A stretch of 64,000 bases of DNA from Akkermansiaceae bacterium (GCA_024233085.1 JACKQC010000016.1:73348-137347); one strand, 5' to 3'. Counted from the first letter of the stretch, positions 24,610 through 33,440 are shown. The notes: generated by a model not told the origin, from the letters alone. A program made the numbers and translations.

Positions 24610-27300
24610 ATGAAAACACTCGCCACACAGACTCTCGCGGCCGTTTTGGGCGCCGCTCTTTTTGGATTGGCCGTGCCGGACGCGCGGGCGATCAATCCGC
24701 CGATTTCGAAATACCACGCCCGGAACGCGGCGACGCCGGTCCAGTCGACGCCGGAGTTTGGCGCCGCGGTGGCGGTGAGCGACAAGTTTCTGCTGGTGGG
24801 CGAGCCGTTTCACGACGACACGGCCGGCAGCGACGTGGGGGCGGCGCATCTGTTCGACGCCGCGCGGGGCCGTTTCCTGAAGCGCCTGCTGGCATCGGAC
24901 GGCGCGGCGCTCGACGAGTTCGGCGCCAGCGTCGCGATCAGCGGGAACCTGGCCCTGGTCGGCGCGCCGGGCGGGCCCGGACTGCATGTGAACTCGGGGG
25001 CGGTTTACGTCTTCGATCTGAAAACGGGCAAGGAACTGCGAAAGCTCCAGGCGTCGGATGGCGCGGCCATGGACGCCTTCGGGCGCAGCGTCGCTTTGCA
25101 GGGCAATCTCGCGCTGGTCGGCGCGGATGGCCACAACGGGCAGAAAGGCCGGGTCTATGTGTTCGATGCCTCGGTGGGCGGGGACGAAGTCGCGGTGCTG
25201 GAGGCGAGTGACGACAATTTCGGCGACCGTTTCGGCAGCGCTCTCGCCGTGAACGGCACGCTGGCGGTGGTGTCGGGACCGGACTCGAATTTTGGGGAAG
25301 GCCAGGTTTACCTCTTCAACCTCGAGGGCGCGACGGGCACGCTGAACGAGTTCCGGAAATTCACGGCGCCGGACGGAGGTCTCGGTTTCGGGGCGAGCGT
25401 GGCGATCGCGGGTCCTTTCGTGCTGGTTGGCCAGCCGACGATCGACGGGGCGGCGTTCAATTCGGGCCGGGCCTATCTTTTCGACCTTTTTTCGGGCGGG
25501 CTGCGGCATCGGCTCGACGGCAGCCAGACGATCGCGGGCGACCGGCTGGGCCAGAGCGTGGCTCTGACGCCGAACCTGGCCTTGGTCGGCGCGCCCGACG
25601 ACGGGGGGGAGGTATACGCCTTCGATCCTTTGAGCGGCCGCGAATTGCGACGGTTTTTCCAGCTCGACAGTTCGGGCCCGAATGAATTCGGCGGGTCGGT
25701 GGCGGCGTGCGGCAGCACTCTCGCCGTGGGCACGCCCAGCGACGACGACCAGGGCGTGGATTCCGGCTCCGCCTTTCTTTACAAGCAAGTGGCGGCGCCG
25801 CTGGGCCTGACCTCCATCGCGGCGCTCAAAGATTTCGCGCCGGATGTGGTCGGGGCGACCCTGTCGAAGTTCGGTCCGGCGGTGATGAGCCCGGGCGGCA
25901 GCGCTTTCTTCTGCGCGAACCTGGCGGGCTCCGGCGCCTCGGGCGGAAAGGCCAAGGCGGTGTTTTTCCAGGAGGCGGATTGGCGGACTCATCTCGCCGC
26001 CCAGACCGGTGTCGAGCTGGATGCCTCGCTGACGGCTTCGAATCTGCTGAAGATCACCGCCAACCGGCCCGACCTGATGCTTTTCGAATCGACCGTGAAG
26101 GGGCCGGGGGTTACGTCCTTGAACAACCGGGCGCTGTTCGACGGGCCGTCGCCGTCGAATCTGCTGCTGCAAACCGGCGACACTCCGGCGGTGATCGGCG
26201 GCGGGGTGGCGGTGAACAAATTTCTGGAGCGGGTTCAGTCGGGGAACGCCTCGTCGGAATGGGCGCAGGTCGTGGCGTTGCGGACGGCGACCACCACCGT
26301 GACCAAGGCCGACGACGCGGCGATTCTCATCGGCGATCCGACCGGCGCCACCGTTGACGGCATTCGGGAGGGCGAATTCTCCTCGTCGGGACCGGTGTTC
26401 GGACATTTTTCGCGGGCGTCGTTTCCGGCGCAGGATTACCTGTTTGGTGTGCCGTTGCAGGAGGATCCGGCGACGAATCAGGCGGTTTTCCGGCGGACGC
26501 CGGGGATTGGGGATTTCCTGATCGCGCGAAAGGGCGACTCCGAGCCCGGCCTGGGCGGGGAATTTTCCACCTTCCTCGGCGAAACCGATTCCATCGACGG
26601 GGAGGCGGCGCTCCGCGCGACGATCGTGGGCGGAAGCGTCACCACGGCGAATGACGAGGCCCTCTGGGGTGAGCAGTTTGGGTTTCTGGCGCGTATCGCG
26701 CGGGAGGGAGACACGGATCCGGCGCTGCCGTCGGGCGTGATGTGGAGCCGTTTTCTGAGTTTCTGGGCGTTGGCGCCCAACGGCGGGCAGGTGCTTTTTC
26801 TGGCGAAATTGAAGGGCGCGGGCGTGACCAAGGCGAACGACTGCGGGCTGTTCCTGATGGACGAGGGCGGCACCATCGTGAAACTCCTGCGCGAGGGCGA
26901 CGCGGCCCCGGACTGCGACGGCGCGTGCATCGGGAGCATCCAGCGCGTGGTCGCCGACGCCGAGGAGGGCCATTACGCCGTGCTGGTTTCGCTGACCAAG
27001 ACGGGCAAGACGGCAAATCAGGCGCTGCTTTTTGGCTTGGCCGGCTTCGGCACGCCGGGGCAGGACGACGCCCTGCGCCGGCCCGTGATGAAAATCCGCA
27101 AGGGACTTTATCTGCAACAGCCCCTCGGCTCGACGACGCGGATCAAGGGCCTGTCGCTGACGAACACGGAAACCGACGCCTCGGGCGCCGGCGGCAAGGG
27201 GCTGGGGATGTCCGTCAAATCGGGCTCGGTGCTGGTGACGATCTCGCTGGAAAACCGCGCCGTCGAACTCGTGCGCGCGATTTTTGACGGAGGCACCTGA
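24610..27300 (+). CDS. Large secreted FG-GAP repeat protein
   Basis: The 896-residue protein has a signal peptide (KTLATQTLAAVLGAALFGLAVPDARA). About seven FG-GAP-like blades fill residues 40-390, each with the pattern F-G-x-S/A-V-A followed by ALVGAP and ending VYVFD, which suggests an integrin-alpha-like propeller. The C-terminal 500 residues contain repeated segments (FFCANLAGSG, VLFLAKLKGAGVTKANDCGLF) resembling a second, planctomycete-type propeller. No membrane anchor is seen at the C-terminus. A role in surface binding is an inference. The start at ATG 24610 rejects 62 upstream codons without a signal. Confidence 0.87.
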   Translation: MKTLATQTLAAVLGAALFGLAVPDARAINPPISKYHARNAATPVQSTPEFGAAVAVSDKFLLVGEPFHDDTAGSDVGAAHLFDAARGRFLKRLLASDGAALDEFGASVAISGNLALVGAPGGPGLHVNSGAVYVFDLKTGKELRKLQASDGAAMDAFGRSVALQGNLALVGADGHNGQKGRVYVFDASVGGDEVAVLEASDDNFGDRFGSALAVNGTLAVVSGPDSNFGEGQVYLFNLEGATGTLNEFRKFTAPDGGLGFGASVAIAGPFVLVGQPTIDGAAFNSGRAYLFDLFSGGLRHRLDGSQTIAGDRLGQSVALTPNLALVGAPDDGGEVYAFDPLSGRELRRFFQLDSSGPNEFGGSVAACGSTLAVGTPSDDDQGVDSGSAFLYKQVAAPLGLTSIAALKDFAPDVVGATLSKFGPAVMSPGGSAFFCANLAGSGASGGKAKAVFFQEADWRTHLAAQTGVELDASLTASNLLKITANRPDLMLFESTVKGPGVTSLNNRALFDGPSPSNLLLQTGDTPAVIGGGVAVNKFLERVQSGNASSEWAQVVALRTATTTVTKADDAAILIGDPTGATVDGIREGEFSSSGPVFGHFSRASFPAQDYLFGVPLQEDPATNQAVFRRTPGIGDFLIARKGDSEPGLGGEFSTFLGETDSIDGEAALRATIVGGSVTTANDEALWGEQFGFLARIAREGDTDPALPSGVMWSRFLSFWALAPNGGQVLFLAKLKGAGVTKANDCGLFLMDEGGTIVKLLREGDAAPDCDGACIGSIQRVVADAEEGHYAVLVSLTKTGKTANQALLFGLAGFGTPGQDDALRRPVMKIRKGLYLQQPLGSTTRIKGLSLTNTETDASGAGGKGLGMSVKSGSVLVTISLENRAVELVRAIFDGGT

Positions 27301-27428
27301 TCCCGGAGGATTCGGGAAGCGGCGGTGGCCCGGACAAATTGGCGGAATGCGTGAGTTTTCCCGCGGTTTGGGGTAGCTTGTCCGGGCGGCGCCACACGGC
27401 GCCGTGAGATTCGCGAGGTAACCCGGCC

Positions 27429-28205
27429 ATGAAATCGCTCAAGCTTCCCTTCATTTTTCTCGGCATCGGCGTGGTGCTGGTGACCGCCTTGTTCGCCATG
27501 CTGACGGTCGGTCCCGGCACGGGCGGCGGCTCCTCCGCCGGGAGCGCCGGCGGCGGCGCGGCGACGACGATGAAATCGCCCCCGCCCGGCGAGCGGGAAA
27601 AGGCCACCAAGAGCGGTTGGGTGCCGCCGGAGGGCGATCCGGTGGAGCGCTTCAACGCCCTCGCCAACGGCACGCCAAAGGAACGAAAGGACCTGATCTC
27701 GAATTTCATGGCCCTCGGCCACGAACGGAATCCCGACATGCTCATCGCGGCGCTCAAAGACCCGGACACCGACGTCCGCGTGTTCGCCGTCGAGAGCGCC
27801 TCGGCCCTGACCGAGGAGGAAAGCGAGCGCGTCCTTCACGAGGCCATCGTGAACGACAACGCCGATGCCCGCGACATGGCCTGGAGCCTCTCCGCGCCCC
27901 GGCGGCCCGAGGCGCGCGCATCCCTGCTCGGGTCGGCCATCATGAAAGGCTCGAACGTGGCGCTGGAGGAGGCATTCAACGAACTAGTCATCTCGATCGA
28001 GCGCCCGTTTTTCGAAATCGCGCTGACCCTGGGCCTCAACGAAGCGACCCCGCCGGAGCGCGACGCGCGCTTGCTCAAGGAACTGCAATCCTGGCTCGAA
28101 CCCGGCGGCGGCGACATCCCGACCTTCGGATCGCTGGACGAACTCAACAATTGGTGGCGGGCGCAGCAGGAAAACTACGACGAGTTCATGCTGCGCATCG
28201 ACTGA
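27429..28205 (+). CDS. Membrane-anchored HEAT-repeat protein
   Basis: The 258-residue protein has one N-terminal membrane segment (LPFIFLGIGVVLVTALFAML), a Gly/Ser/Ala-rich linker, and then helical pairs with HEAT-like spacing, for example NPDMLIAALKDPDTDVRVFAVESASAL. HEAT arrays mediate protein contacts; no enzyme motif is visible. The gene is alone, convergent with the metallo-hydrolase gene 31 bp away. Function unknown. Confidence 0.82.
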   Translation: MKSLKLPFIFLGIGVVLVTALFAMLTVGPGTGGGSSAGSAGGGAATTMKSPPPGEREKATKSGWVPPEGDPVERFNALANGTPKERKDLISNFMALGHERNPDMLIAALKDPDTDVRVFAVESASALTEEESERVLHEAIVNDNADARDMAWSLSAPRRPEARASLLGSAIMKGSNVALEEAFNELVISIERPFFEIALTLGLNEATPPERDARLLKELQSWLEPGGGDIPTFGSLDELNNWWRAQQENYDEFMLRID

Positions 28206-28236
28206 ACCGGGCGGCGTCGAGGGAGAAAACCCGGCG

Positions 28237-30162
28237 CTACTCGGATCCGGCGTTCACCTTCACCATCGCCGCGCACCAATGCGGCAGGTCGAAATCGCCG
28301 GTCCCAATCGAAATCGTCACCACCCGCACGCCGGGCTTCGCGTCGTCGTCGACGCGGGCGGCGATGGCGATTCGCTTCGTCTCGCGCGCGGCGAGTTTGA
28401 CGGACAGCCCTTTCGCGTCGTCGCCGATCGCGATCGCTCCGCCGCCGTGGGGAACGATTTCGAAGGCCCGCTCCGAGGTCGAGTGATTCGCCAGTTCGAG
28501 GCTCAGCTCGATGGATTGCCCCGGCTTCGCCTCCTGGCCATACGGAAAGAGCCACGCCCATTGCTCGTCGACGGCGAAGTTCGGATCGTCCCATGGGACG
28601 AAGTCCGCGATCATTTCGATGCGCTGGCGGTACCGGTCTTCGAGATAGTCGAGCTCGCGCTCGTTGAAGCGGAACAAGTGCGGGATGTGCTGGTTGACGA
28701 GCCACGTGTTGGGCGGCAGTTCCTTTCTCACGATGCGGAGGCAGCGCAGGTAACCGTCGTCCTCGCGCATCAGGTTCTGGTTCATCAGGCAGTAGTCGTC
28801 GAGACCGGAGGGCGAGAAGGAATCGCCGATGAAAAACACCGGGTCATGCCCTTCCCTTTCCACCAGCAGACCGCCATGGTCGTGCATCTGGCCCGGGAAA
28901 AAGCGGGCGGTGAACGTGTATTCCCGCCATTTCATCGTCTCGCCGTCCTTCATCGCCGTGACACGGGCGACGGCGTTGGCGGAAAGCCCCGGCGTGAAGA
29001 AATCGCCGGGTCGCGCCAGGCCGTCGGCGACCTCCTTCACCCCGTAAACGGGACAGTCGAACGCGTCCTGCGCGTCCCTCACCGCTTGGGAGTGGTCGTT
29101 GTGCAGGTGCGTCACCCAGATGCCCTCGATCTTTTTCACCAGCCCGTCCGCGAGCGCCTGCTTGAGGGTGTCGAACTGCTTCTGGCCTCCCACGTCGAGC
29201 GAAAACGCCGCGCCGCTTTCCGAGATCAGCAGTTTGGTCGTGGCGATGTGCCGACACCAGTCCGGCAGATCGACATGCTCGCAGAAAGGCGGCGATTCCA
29301 TCGTCGCGCCCGCGCCGAGCACCTTTTCCAGCGCCGTGCGCATGCGTTCCTCGCCGAAATACCAGTGCAGCGCGTTGGTGGAAATGTAGTTCGCGTAGAT
29401 CGCCTGCGCCCGCGCGATGGCCCGGTCGATGTCGCCCGCCGGATCCCCGATGACGGGGCCGCGGCTCGGGACGATGAGATCGGGTTTTTCGGCCGCGACC
29501 TTGCGCAGGCTCTCGATCCACGGGCCGAAGCGCCCCGCGTAGCCGTGGTAACCCCCGATCTTGGCGTCCTGGATCGCCTCCTGAAAACTGTAGAGATCGA
29601 AAACGCGGCCGCCTTCCCAGATCAGATTCCCGGTGAAGGCCACCCGCTTGCCGCCGATTTCGGCCAGGTAGGTCGCCCCCTCGCGGGTGAACCCGGGCGT
29701 CAGGAGCGCCTCGAAAGTCACCCCGCCCGCCTCGAAAGTTTCCCCGTCCGCGAGGTAGCGGCCCGCCGGCAGCGACGCCGTCGGCCACTGGGTCACCTGC
29801 TGGTCGTAGTAGTTGAAACGCTTGTCCCACCACGCGTTCCAGCGTTCCTCCGCGCCTTCGAGAAATTCCCGCGCCGGCTCCGGGGCGAAAAGCGAAGCTC
29901 CTCCCGATGCCGCGGGGCGAGCCGCCTCCACCAGATCCCGGCGCGCGTGGGTCAGCAGCACCGCCTCAAGCGCCGAACGGTCGACCGGATGGTAAACGGC
30001 GACTTTTCCGATCGAAACCGCGTTGACCGCGCCGGCGCGAAACGACAATCCGTCGGGCAGTAAGGGAGTCTCCTGCGTCTTCGCGGGCGGAGCGGCGATG
30101 ACGAACAGAAGAAAAAGAAAAAGGCCTGCGGGAGCGAGGAATCGGGCGTGCATGACCGGCAT
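28237..30162 (-). CDS. Secreted metallo-beta-lactamase-fold hydrolase, large form
   Basis: About 641 residues from ATG 30162 (or 638 from 30153); both place the signal peptide FLAPAGLFLFLLFVIAAPP at the N-terminus. The metallo-beta-lactamase motif THLHNDHSQ occurs at about residue 352, with QMHDHGGL, FIGDSFSP and NQHIPH as further ligands. The first 250 residues look like a second, degenerate hydrolase domain (FEALLTPGFTREGATYLAEIGGKRVAFTGNL) that lacks the HxHxDH motif. The C-terminal 120 residues form a beta-sandwich. The gene is divergent from the TetR regulator, with the operator at 30256 between them, so regulation by it is plausible. Confidence 0.88.
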   Translation of the reverse strand: MPVMHARFLAPAGLFLFLLFVIAAPPAKTQETPLLPDGLSFRAGAVNAVSIGKVAVYHPVDRSALEAVLLTHARRDLVEAARPAASGGASLFAPEPAREFLEGAEERWNAWWDKRFNYYDQQVTQWPTASLPAGRYLADGETFEAGGVTFEALLTPGFTREGATYLAEIGGKRVAFTGNLIWEGGRVFDLYSFQEAIQDAKIGGYHGYAGRFGPWIESLRKVAAEKPDLIVPSRGPVIGDPAGDIDRAIARAQAIYANYISTNALHWYFGEERMRTALEKVLGAGATMESPPFCEHVDLPDWCRHIATTKLLISESGAAFSLDVGGQKQFDTLKQALADGLVKKIEGIWVTHLHNDHSQAVRDAQDAFDCPVYGVKEVADGLARPGDFFTPGLSANAVARVTAMKDGETMKWREYTFTARFFPGQMHDHGGLLVEREGHDPVFFIGDSFSPSGLDDYCLMNQNLMREDDGYLRCLRIVRKELPPNTWLVNQHIPHLFRFNERELDYLEDRYRQRIEMIADFVPWDDPNFAVDEQWAWLFPYGQEAKPGQSIELSLELANHSTSERAFEIVPHGGGAIAIGDDAKGLSVKLAARETKRIAIAARVDDDAKPGVRVVTISIGTGDFDLPHWCAAMVKVNAGSE

Positions 30163-30255
30163 CTTCGCGGAAACCGGGACCGGAAACAATCCCGCGAACG
30201 CCTCCTTTTCTGGGGCGGCGATCGGGGATTCGCAAAAAAACACAAAAATCACTTT

Positions 30256-30269
30256 ACAGACAAGTCTGT
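30256..30269. promoter_or_regulatory. Putative TetR operator, copy 1
   Basis: ACAGACAAGTCTGT is a 14-bp palindrome with 6-bp arms and a 2-nt centre, 20 bp before the TetR start codon and about 94 bp from the divergent hydrolase start. It matches the pattern ACAGA-N4-TCTGT also found at 30901. TetR-family genes usually bind such sites in their own promoter. Confidence 0.7.
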
Positions 30270-30289
30270 CTGTTTATCTTGGAATCAGG

Positions 30290-30868
30290 ATGAAAAAACC
30301 CAACGCCAGAGAGCGCATTCTGGAAACGGCCGCCCGGCTGTTTCAGGAGCGCGGTTTCTCGGAAGTCGGGATCAACGAAATCATCGAAAAGGCCGAAACC
30401 GCCAAGGCGACCTTTTACCAGCATTTCCCGTCGAAGGATTCGCTGTGCGAGGCGTGGCTGGAGGCGATCCACCGCCGCTCCGAGGAATGGTTGAAGAAAC
30501 TGCGCGAAAACGGCGGAAGCTGTCGCGAGAAAGCCGTCCAGTACTTCGATTTTCTCGAAAAATTCTTGGAAAAGAACGACTTTCGCGGCTGCCCCTATTC
30601 GAACACCAGCGCCGTGACCTGCGAGGAGTGCGGCGGCATTCGGCGGCGGATCGAAGAGCACAAGCTCGCCCAGCGCGATTTTCTGCGGGAACTCGCCGCC
30701 GAAGTCTCCGCGACCGGCCAGAGGGCCTGCGATTTGGGAGACACGCTTTTCCTTTTGTATTCCGGCGCCACCACCGAGGCGCAGAACCTGCGCGCCATCT
30801 GGCCCATCCGGGCCGCTCGACAGGCCGCGATCGATCTGCTGGAAAACGAGAAATCGAAGAATTCCTGA
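30290..30868 (+). CDS. TetR/AcrR-family transcriptional regulator
   Basis: The 192-residue protein starts at ATG 30290. Its N-terminal helix-turn-helix reads ARERILETAARLFQERGFSEVGINEIIEKAETAKATFYQHFPSKDSL, typical of TetR regulators. The ligand domain contains RGCPYSNTS and TCEECGG, so three Cys lie close together; they could sense oxidants or metals, but this is inference. Matching palindromes flank the gene, at 30256 and 30901, which suggests it represses itself, the ECF sigma gene and perhaps the divergent hydrolase. Confidence 0.92.
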   Translation: MKKPNARERILETAARLFQERGFSEVGINEIIEKAETAKATFYQHFPSKDSLCEAWLEAIHRRSEEWLKKLRENGGSCREKAVQYFDFLEKFLEKNDFRGCPYSNTSAVTCEECGGIRRRIEEHKLAQRDFLRELAAEVSATGQRACDLGDTLFLLYSGATTEAQNLRAIWPIRAARQAAIDLLENEKSKNS

Positions 30869-30900
30869 GCACCGGACCGTCTTTTTTCAACCAAAATCAG

Positions 30901-30914
30901 ACAGAATAGTCTGT
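30901..30914. promoter_or_regulatory. Putative TetR operator, copy 2
   Basis: ACAGAATAGTCTGT shares the arms ACAGA and TCTGT and the 4-nt spacing with the site at 30256. It lies 32 bp after the TetR stop codon and 14 bp before the sigma factor start, where it would overlap the promoter or leader of that gene. Confidence 0.68.
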
Positions 30915-30928
30915 TCATTCATCTAGCC

Positions 30929-31588
30929 ATGAAGACCCAAACCCAGCCCAACCCCGACACCGAACCGGAACCGGTCGCCTCCTCCGAAAACGGCCGGCAC
31001 ACCCTCGATCCCGCCAACTGGATCCAGAACTACCGCGATTACCTCCAGCGCTTCGCCCTCCAGCGCGTTTCGGACTTCGGCGCCGTCGAAGACCTCGTGC
31101 AGGACACCTTTCTCTCCGCCTGGAACGCGCGGAACGGATTCCGCGGCGACTGTTCCGAGCGCACCTGGTTGACCGGCGTGCTGCGCAATAAGATCGTCGA
31201 TCACTATCGCCGAAACGCCCGGCGTCCTCTCCTCCTCGAGTCCGATCTCGAGGCCGGGCGCGACACCGACGATTCGCGCGCCTCGACGCCCTGGATCGAG
31301 AGCCGGCCCGACGAGAGCGACACCTTTCAGCCCGACCGGGTGACGGACCGGGCCGAGTTCATGCGTCTGCTCGATCAGGCGGTGACGCGTTTGCCCGGCA
31401 CCATGGGCCACGCCTTCCGGATGCGCGAAATGCAGGGGCGCTCGACGGACGAGATCACCCGGAAGCTCAAAATCACCAAGGGCAATCTGTGGGTGCTCAT
31501 CCACCGCGCCAAGCAGCATCTCCAGCGCCAGTTGGGCGCCGCCTGGCTGGGACTCGATCTCGGCTCGCCACCGCCCGCCGCCGCGTGA
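30929..31588 (+). CDS. ECF-type RNA polymerase sigma factor
   Basis: The 219-residue protein has sigma region 2 (DFGAVEDLVQDTFLSAWNARNGFRG and the -10 contacting TWLTGVLRNKIVDHYRRNAR) and region 4 (LPGTMGHAFRMREMQGRSTDEITRKL with recognition helix KGNLWVLIHRAKQHL). It is an ECF sigma factor with an acidic linker between the regions. No zinc-finger anti-sigma gene follows; instead a 50-residue basic frame comes 74 bp later. A TetR operator lies directly upstream, so its synthesis is probably repressed by the neighbouring regulator. Target promoters are unknown. Confidence 0.9.
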   Translation: MKTQTQPNPDTEPEPVASSENGRHTLDPANWIQNYRDYLQRFALQRVSDFGAVEDLVQDTFLSAWNARNGFRGDCSERTWLTGVLRNKIVDHYRRNARRPLLLESDLEAGRDTDDSRASTPWIESRPDESDTFQPDRVTDRAEFMRLLDQAVTRLPGTMGHAFRMREMQGRSTDEITRKLKITKGNLWVLIHRAKQHLQRQLGAAWLGLDLGSPPPAAA

Positions 31589-31662
31589 GAAAACGGCGCC
31601 CGCCGTGAAAGACCGCGCAAGGGCGCGTCGTATCGAATCGAGGAAACCCGAAATCACAGGCC

Positions 31663-31815
31663 ATGAGCGAACGCATTCGACAAATGATCCGCGCCCAGTT
31701 GCGCCGGCGCCATCATCCCCGCGCCTGGGTGCGGCGCGAAGCGAGGAATCTGGTTCGCGCCCACATCGGCTGGCTGCGCCGCCTCGAACTGGCCGAATCG
31801 CGGATGGCCGCGTGA
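31663..31815 (+). CDS. Small basic protein downstream of the sigma factor, unrecognised
   Basis: A 50-residue frame begins at ATG 31663, reading MSERIRQMIRAQLRRRHHPR at its start and ending at TGA 31815. It is rich in Arg and His, has no Cys and no membrane segment, and is predicted to be helical. Its position just after an ECF sigma gene is where a regulator of the sigma factor is often found, but there is no similarity to the zinc-finger anti-sigma family. It could also be a chance frame in GC-rich DNA. Confidence 0.4.
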   Translation: MSERIRQMIRAQLRRRHHPRAWVRREARNLVRAHIGWLRRLELAESRMAA

Positions 31816-31920
31816 GCCGGGGATTTGCCGCAAGGAGGCGCAAACCTTCGCCGGAACTGGCTCCTTCTGTCGTTTCCCGCGCCGTTTGGCGGCGAAAAAC
31901 GCCTCCCGCCGTTCCGCTGC

Positions 31921-31964
31921 CGACTCAACCCTGTTGACTCCTTGACCTAACCCTGTTTGGTCCG
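31921..31964. repeat. Dispersed intergenic repeat, copy D (tandem, degenerate)
   Basis: Two half-units lie in the same direction, ACTCAACCCTGTTGACTCC then CCTAACCCTGTTTGGTCC, unlike the inverted arrangement of the other copies. The site lies between the small basic frame and the convergent creatininase-family gene. The bases between 31816 and 32004 hold nothing else recognisable. Confidence 0.75.
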
Positions 31965-32004
31965 CGGCCTTTTTCCGGCGGTTTTGCCTTCTCGTTGCCG
32001 GCAC

Positions 32005-32751
32005 TTAGTCCGGGATCGGTTCGGCCAGCATCGCTTTCACCGCGACGCCGACGCGCGCGACGATGCCCTCGAACAGGGCGGCGCCTTTCTCGGCCGAGGC
32101 GAGGTCGGGTCGCCCGGTGCAGCCGGCCCGGGTGCGTTGTTTCATGTCGCGGCTTACGAAGAGGCCCTCGACCACGTCCGGCAGCCACGGTCCGGCGTGG
32201 GCGCGGCGGAATTCGTCCACCAGTTCGGGGCGCAGGTGCTGAATCATCGAAGTCTCGAATTCGCAGGCATGCCCGACGAAACGGTCCTCGCCCTCCAGGC
32301 CGCTGGCGATGACCTCCTCGGCGATGGACCAGTAGGAGGCGCCGGACAGGATGGATTGAGGAAACTCCAACTGCAACTCGCGCAGCGCGACCTTCAGCGG
32401 ATCGACGTTTCCGCCGTGGCCGTTGAGAAAGATCAGGCGCCGAAAGCCGTCCTCGAGCAGGGGGCGGGCCAGTTCGCACAGGGTCGCGACATAGGTGCTC
32501 AGCTCCGCCGTCAGGGTGGCGCCGAAGCGCAGGTGATGCGCGCTCGCGCCCAGCCAGTAAACCGGCGCCAGCAGCACGGACTCGGGCGCCCGGGCCTCGA
32601 CGGCCTCCGCCACGGCGCCGCAGATGATGGTGTCGGTCCCCGTCGGCAGGTGCGGCCCGTGCTGCTCGACGGCGGCGATGGGCAGCAGGACGAGGGTGCG
32701 GTCGCGGTCGATCCCGGCGATGGCCGGGGCGGTCAGTTCGTGGAATTTCAT
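32005..32751 (-). CDS. Creatininase-family amidohydrolase
   Basis: The 248-residue protein carries the creatininase metal motifs: VEQHGPHLPTGTD (Glu and His near residues 28-30 and Asp after TGT), LNGHGGN and HACEFETS. Known relatives hydrolyse creatinine or cyclic amides of cofactor-like compounds such as formamidopyrimidines and mycofactocin peptides; here the substrate is unknown. It is cytoplasmic, with no signal peptide, and follows the ParE toxin gene by 26 bp on the same strand. Confidence 0.9.
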   Translation of the reverse strand: MKFHELTAPAIAGIDRDRTLVLLPIAAVEQHGPHLPTGTDTIICGAVAEAVEARAPESVLLAPVYWLGASAHHLRFGATLTAELSTYVATLCELARPLLEDGFRRLIFLNGHGGNVDPLKVALRELQLEFPQSILSGASYWSIAEEVIASGLEGEDRFVGHACEFETSMIQHLRPELVDEFRRAHAGPWLPDVVEGLFVSRDMKQRTRAGCTGRPDLASAEKGAALFEGIVARVGVAVKAMLAEPIPD

Positions 32752-32777
32752 GGGAGGTTTTTTGGAGAGGGGTTGTG

Positions 32778-33122
32778 TTATGGTTCGAAATCCTTGAGCC
32801 GGGCGAGCGTCTGGCTCAGGCGTCGGGGCAGATCCATTTTTTCGTGAAGGATCGAAAGCACAAGTCGTTCCTGTATGGCCGGGTCCCGAGCGGTTCTGAA
32901 AAAGATGTAGTGATGCGCGTGGCGGACCATGAAAACCGGCAAATCGCCCTCGACGGCCACGCGCTTGATTCGCGGCGATTTGAGGCTTCCCGGAAGTTTT
33001 TCGAGAAAATGGTGAAGGTCGGCGAGGTAACGATCCGCCTGTTCCTCGCCCCAGGCGCGAAAGGTGTAAAACCAGATTTCCTCCTGCTGCTCGATCGCGA
33101 GCGGATGGAACCGGAAGGTCAT
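32778..33122 (-). CDS. parE: ParE/RelE-family toxin
   Basis: The 114-residue protein, started at ATG 33122, has the RelE/ParE fold pattern: FHPLAIEQQEEIWFYTFRAWGEEQADRYLADL, then RIKRVAVEGDLPVFMVRHAHHYIFFRT and a C-terminal strand LVLSILHEKMDLPRRL. ParE toxins poison DNA gyrase; RelE toxins cut mRNA on the ribosome, and the two cannot be told apart here with certainty. The start overlaps the antitoxin stop by four bases (ATGA), which couples translation. An upstream in-frame extension of 41 codons is rejected because it overlaps the antitoxin. Confidence 0.88.
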   Translation of the reverse strand: MTFRFHPLAIEQQEEIWFYTFRAWGEEQADRYLADLHHFLEKLPGSLKSPRIKRVAVEGDLPVFMVRHAHHYIFFRTARDPAIQERLVLSILHEKMDLPRRLSQTLARLKDFEP

Positions 33123-33397
33123 GCCCGGCCTTTTCCCGATTTCAGGTAGCGTTTGCGGGCGCGACGCGCGATTTCCCCGGCGCTGGCCCTCACGAACTCG
33201 GAATCGGGAGTCTCGACCAAGGGCGCGAGATGGGTCTTGAGCCACGTCATTTCGTCGTCCGCGTCCTGTTTGTGCCGGCGAATGAGGTCGCGGACAAATT
33301 CGCTCGTCGACTCGTATTCGCCTCCGGGACCGATCTGGCGGGCGACGTATTCCCGAAGTTCGCCGGTGACTTTGACGTTGATGCTTTCGGAAGCCAT
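33119..33397 (-). CDS. parD: ParD-family antitoxin
   Basis: The 92-residue protein has the ribbon-helix-helix pattern of ParD (INVKVTGELREYVARQIGPGGEYESTSEFVRDLIRR) and a charged C-terminal tail that would bind the toxin. It is translated first and its last bases overlap the toxin start. A perfect tandem 10-bp repeat lies 21 bp upstream of its start and is the likely operator. Confidence 0.9.
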   Translation of the reverse strand: MASESINVKVTGELREYVARQIGPGGEYESTSEFVRDLIRRHKQDADDEMTWLKTHLAPLVETPDSEFVRASAGEIARRARKRYLKSGKGRA

Positions 33398-33417
33398 GGG
33401 ATCAGCCTACGGGTGGG

Positions 33418-33437
33418 TTCAATATTCTTCAATATTC
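33418..33437 (-). promoter_or_regulatory. Tandem repeat, likely ParD operator
   Basis: TTCAATATTC occurs twice head-to-tail without a spacer, 21 bp before the parD start codon. It is AT-rich in a GC-rich region and contains the palindromic AATATT. Ribbon-helix-helix antitoxins bind short tandem sites of this length, so autoregulation is inferred. Confidence 0.6.
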
Positions 33438-33440
33438 TTT

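Noticed and set aside
24361..27117. A 918-codon open frame antisense to the FG-GAP protein
   Set aside because: It is Arg/Gln/His-rich, has no family resemblance and mirrors the codon pattern of the real gene in GC-rich DNA.
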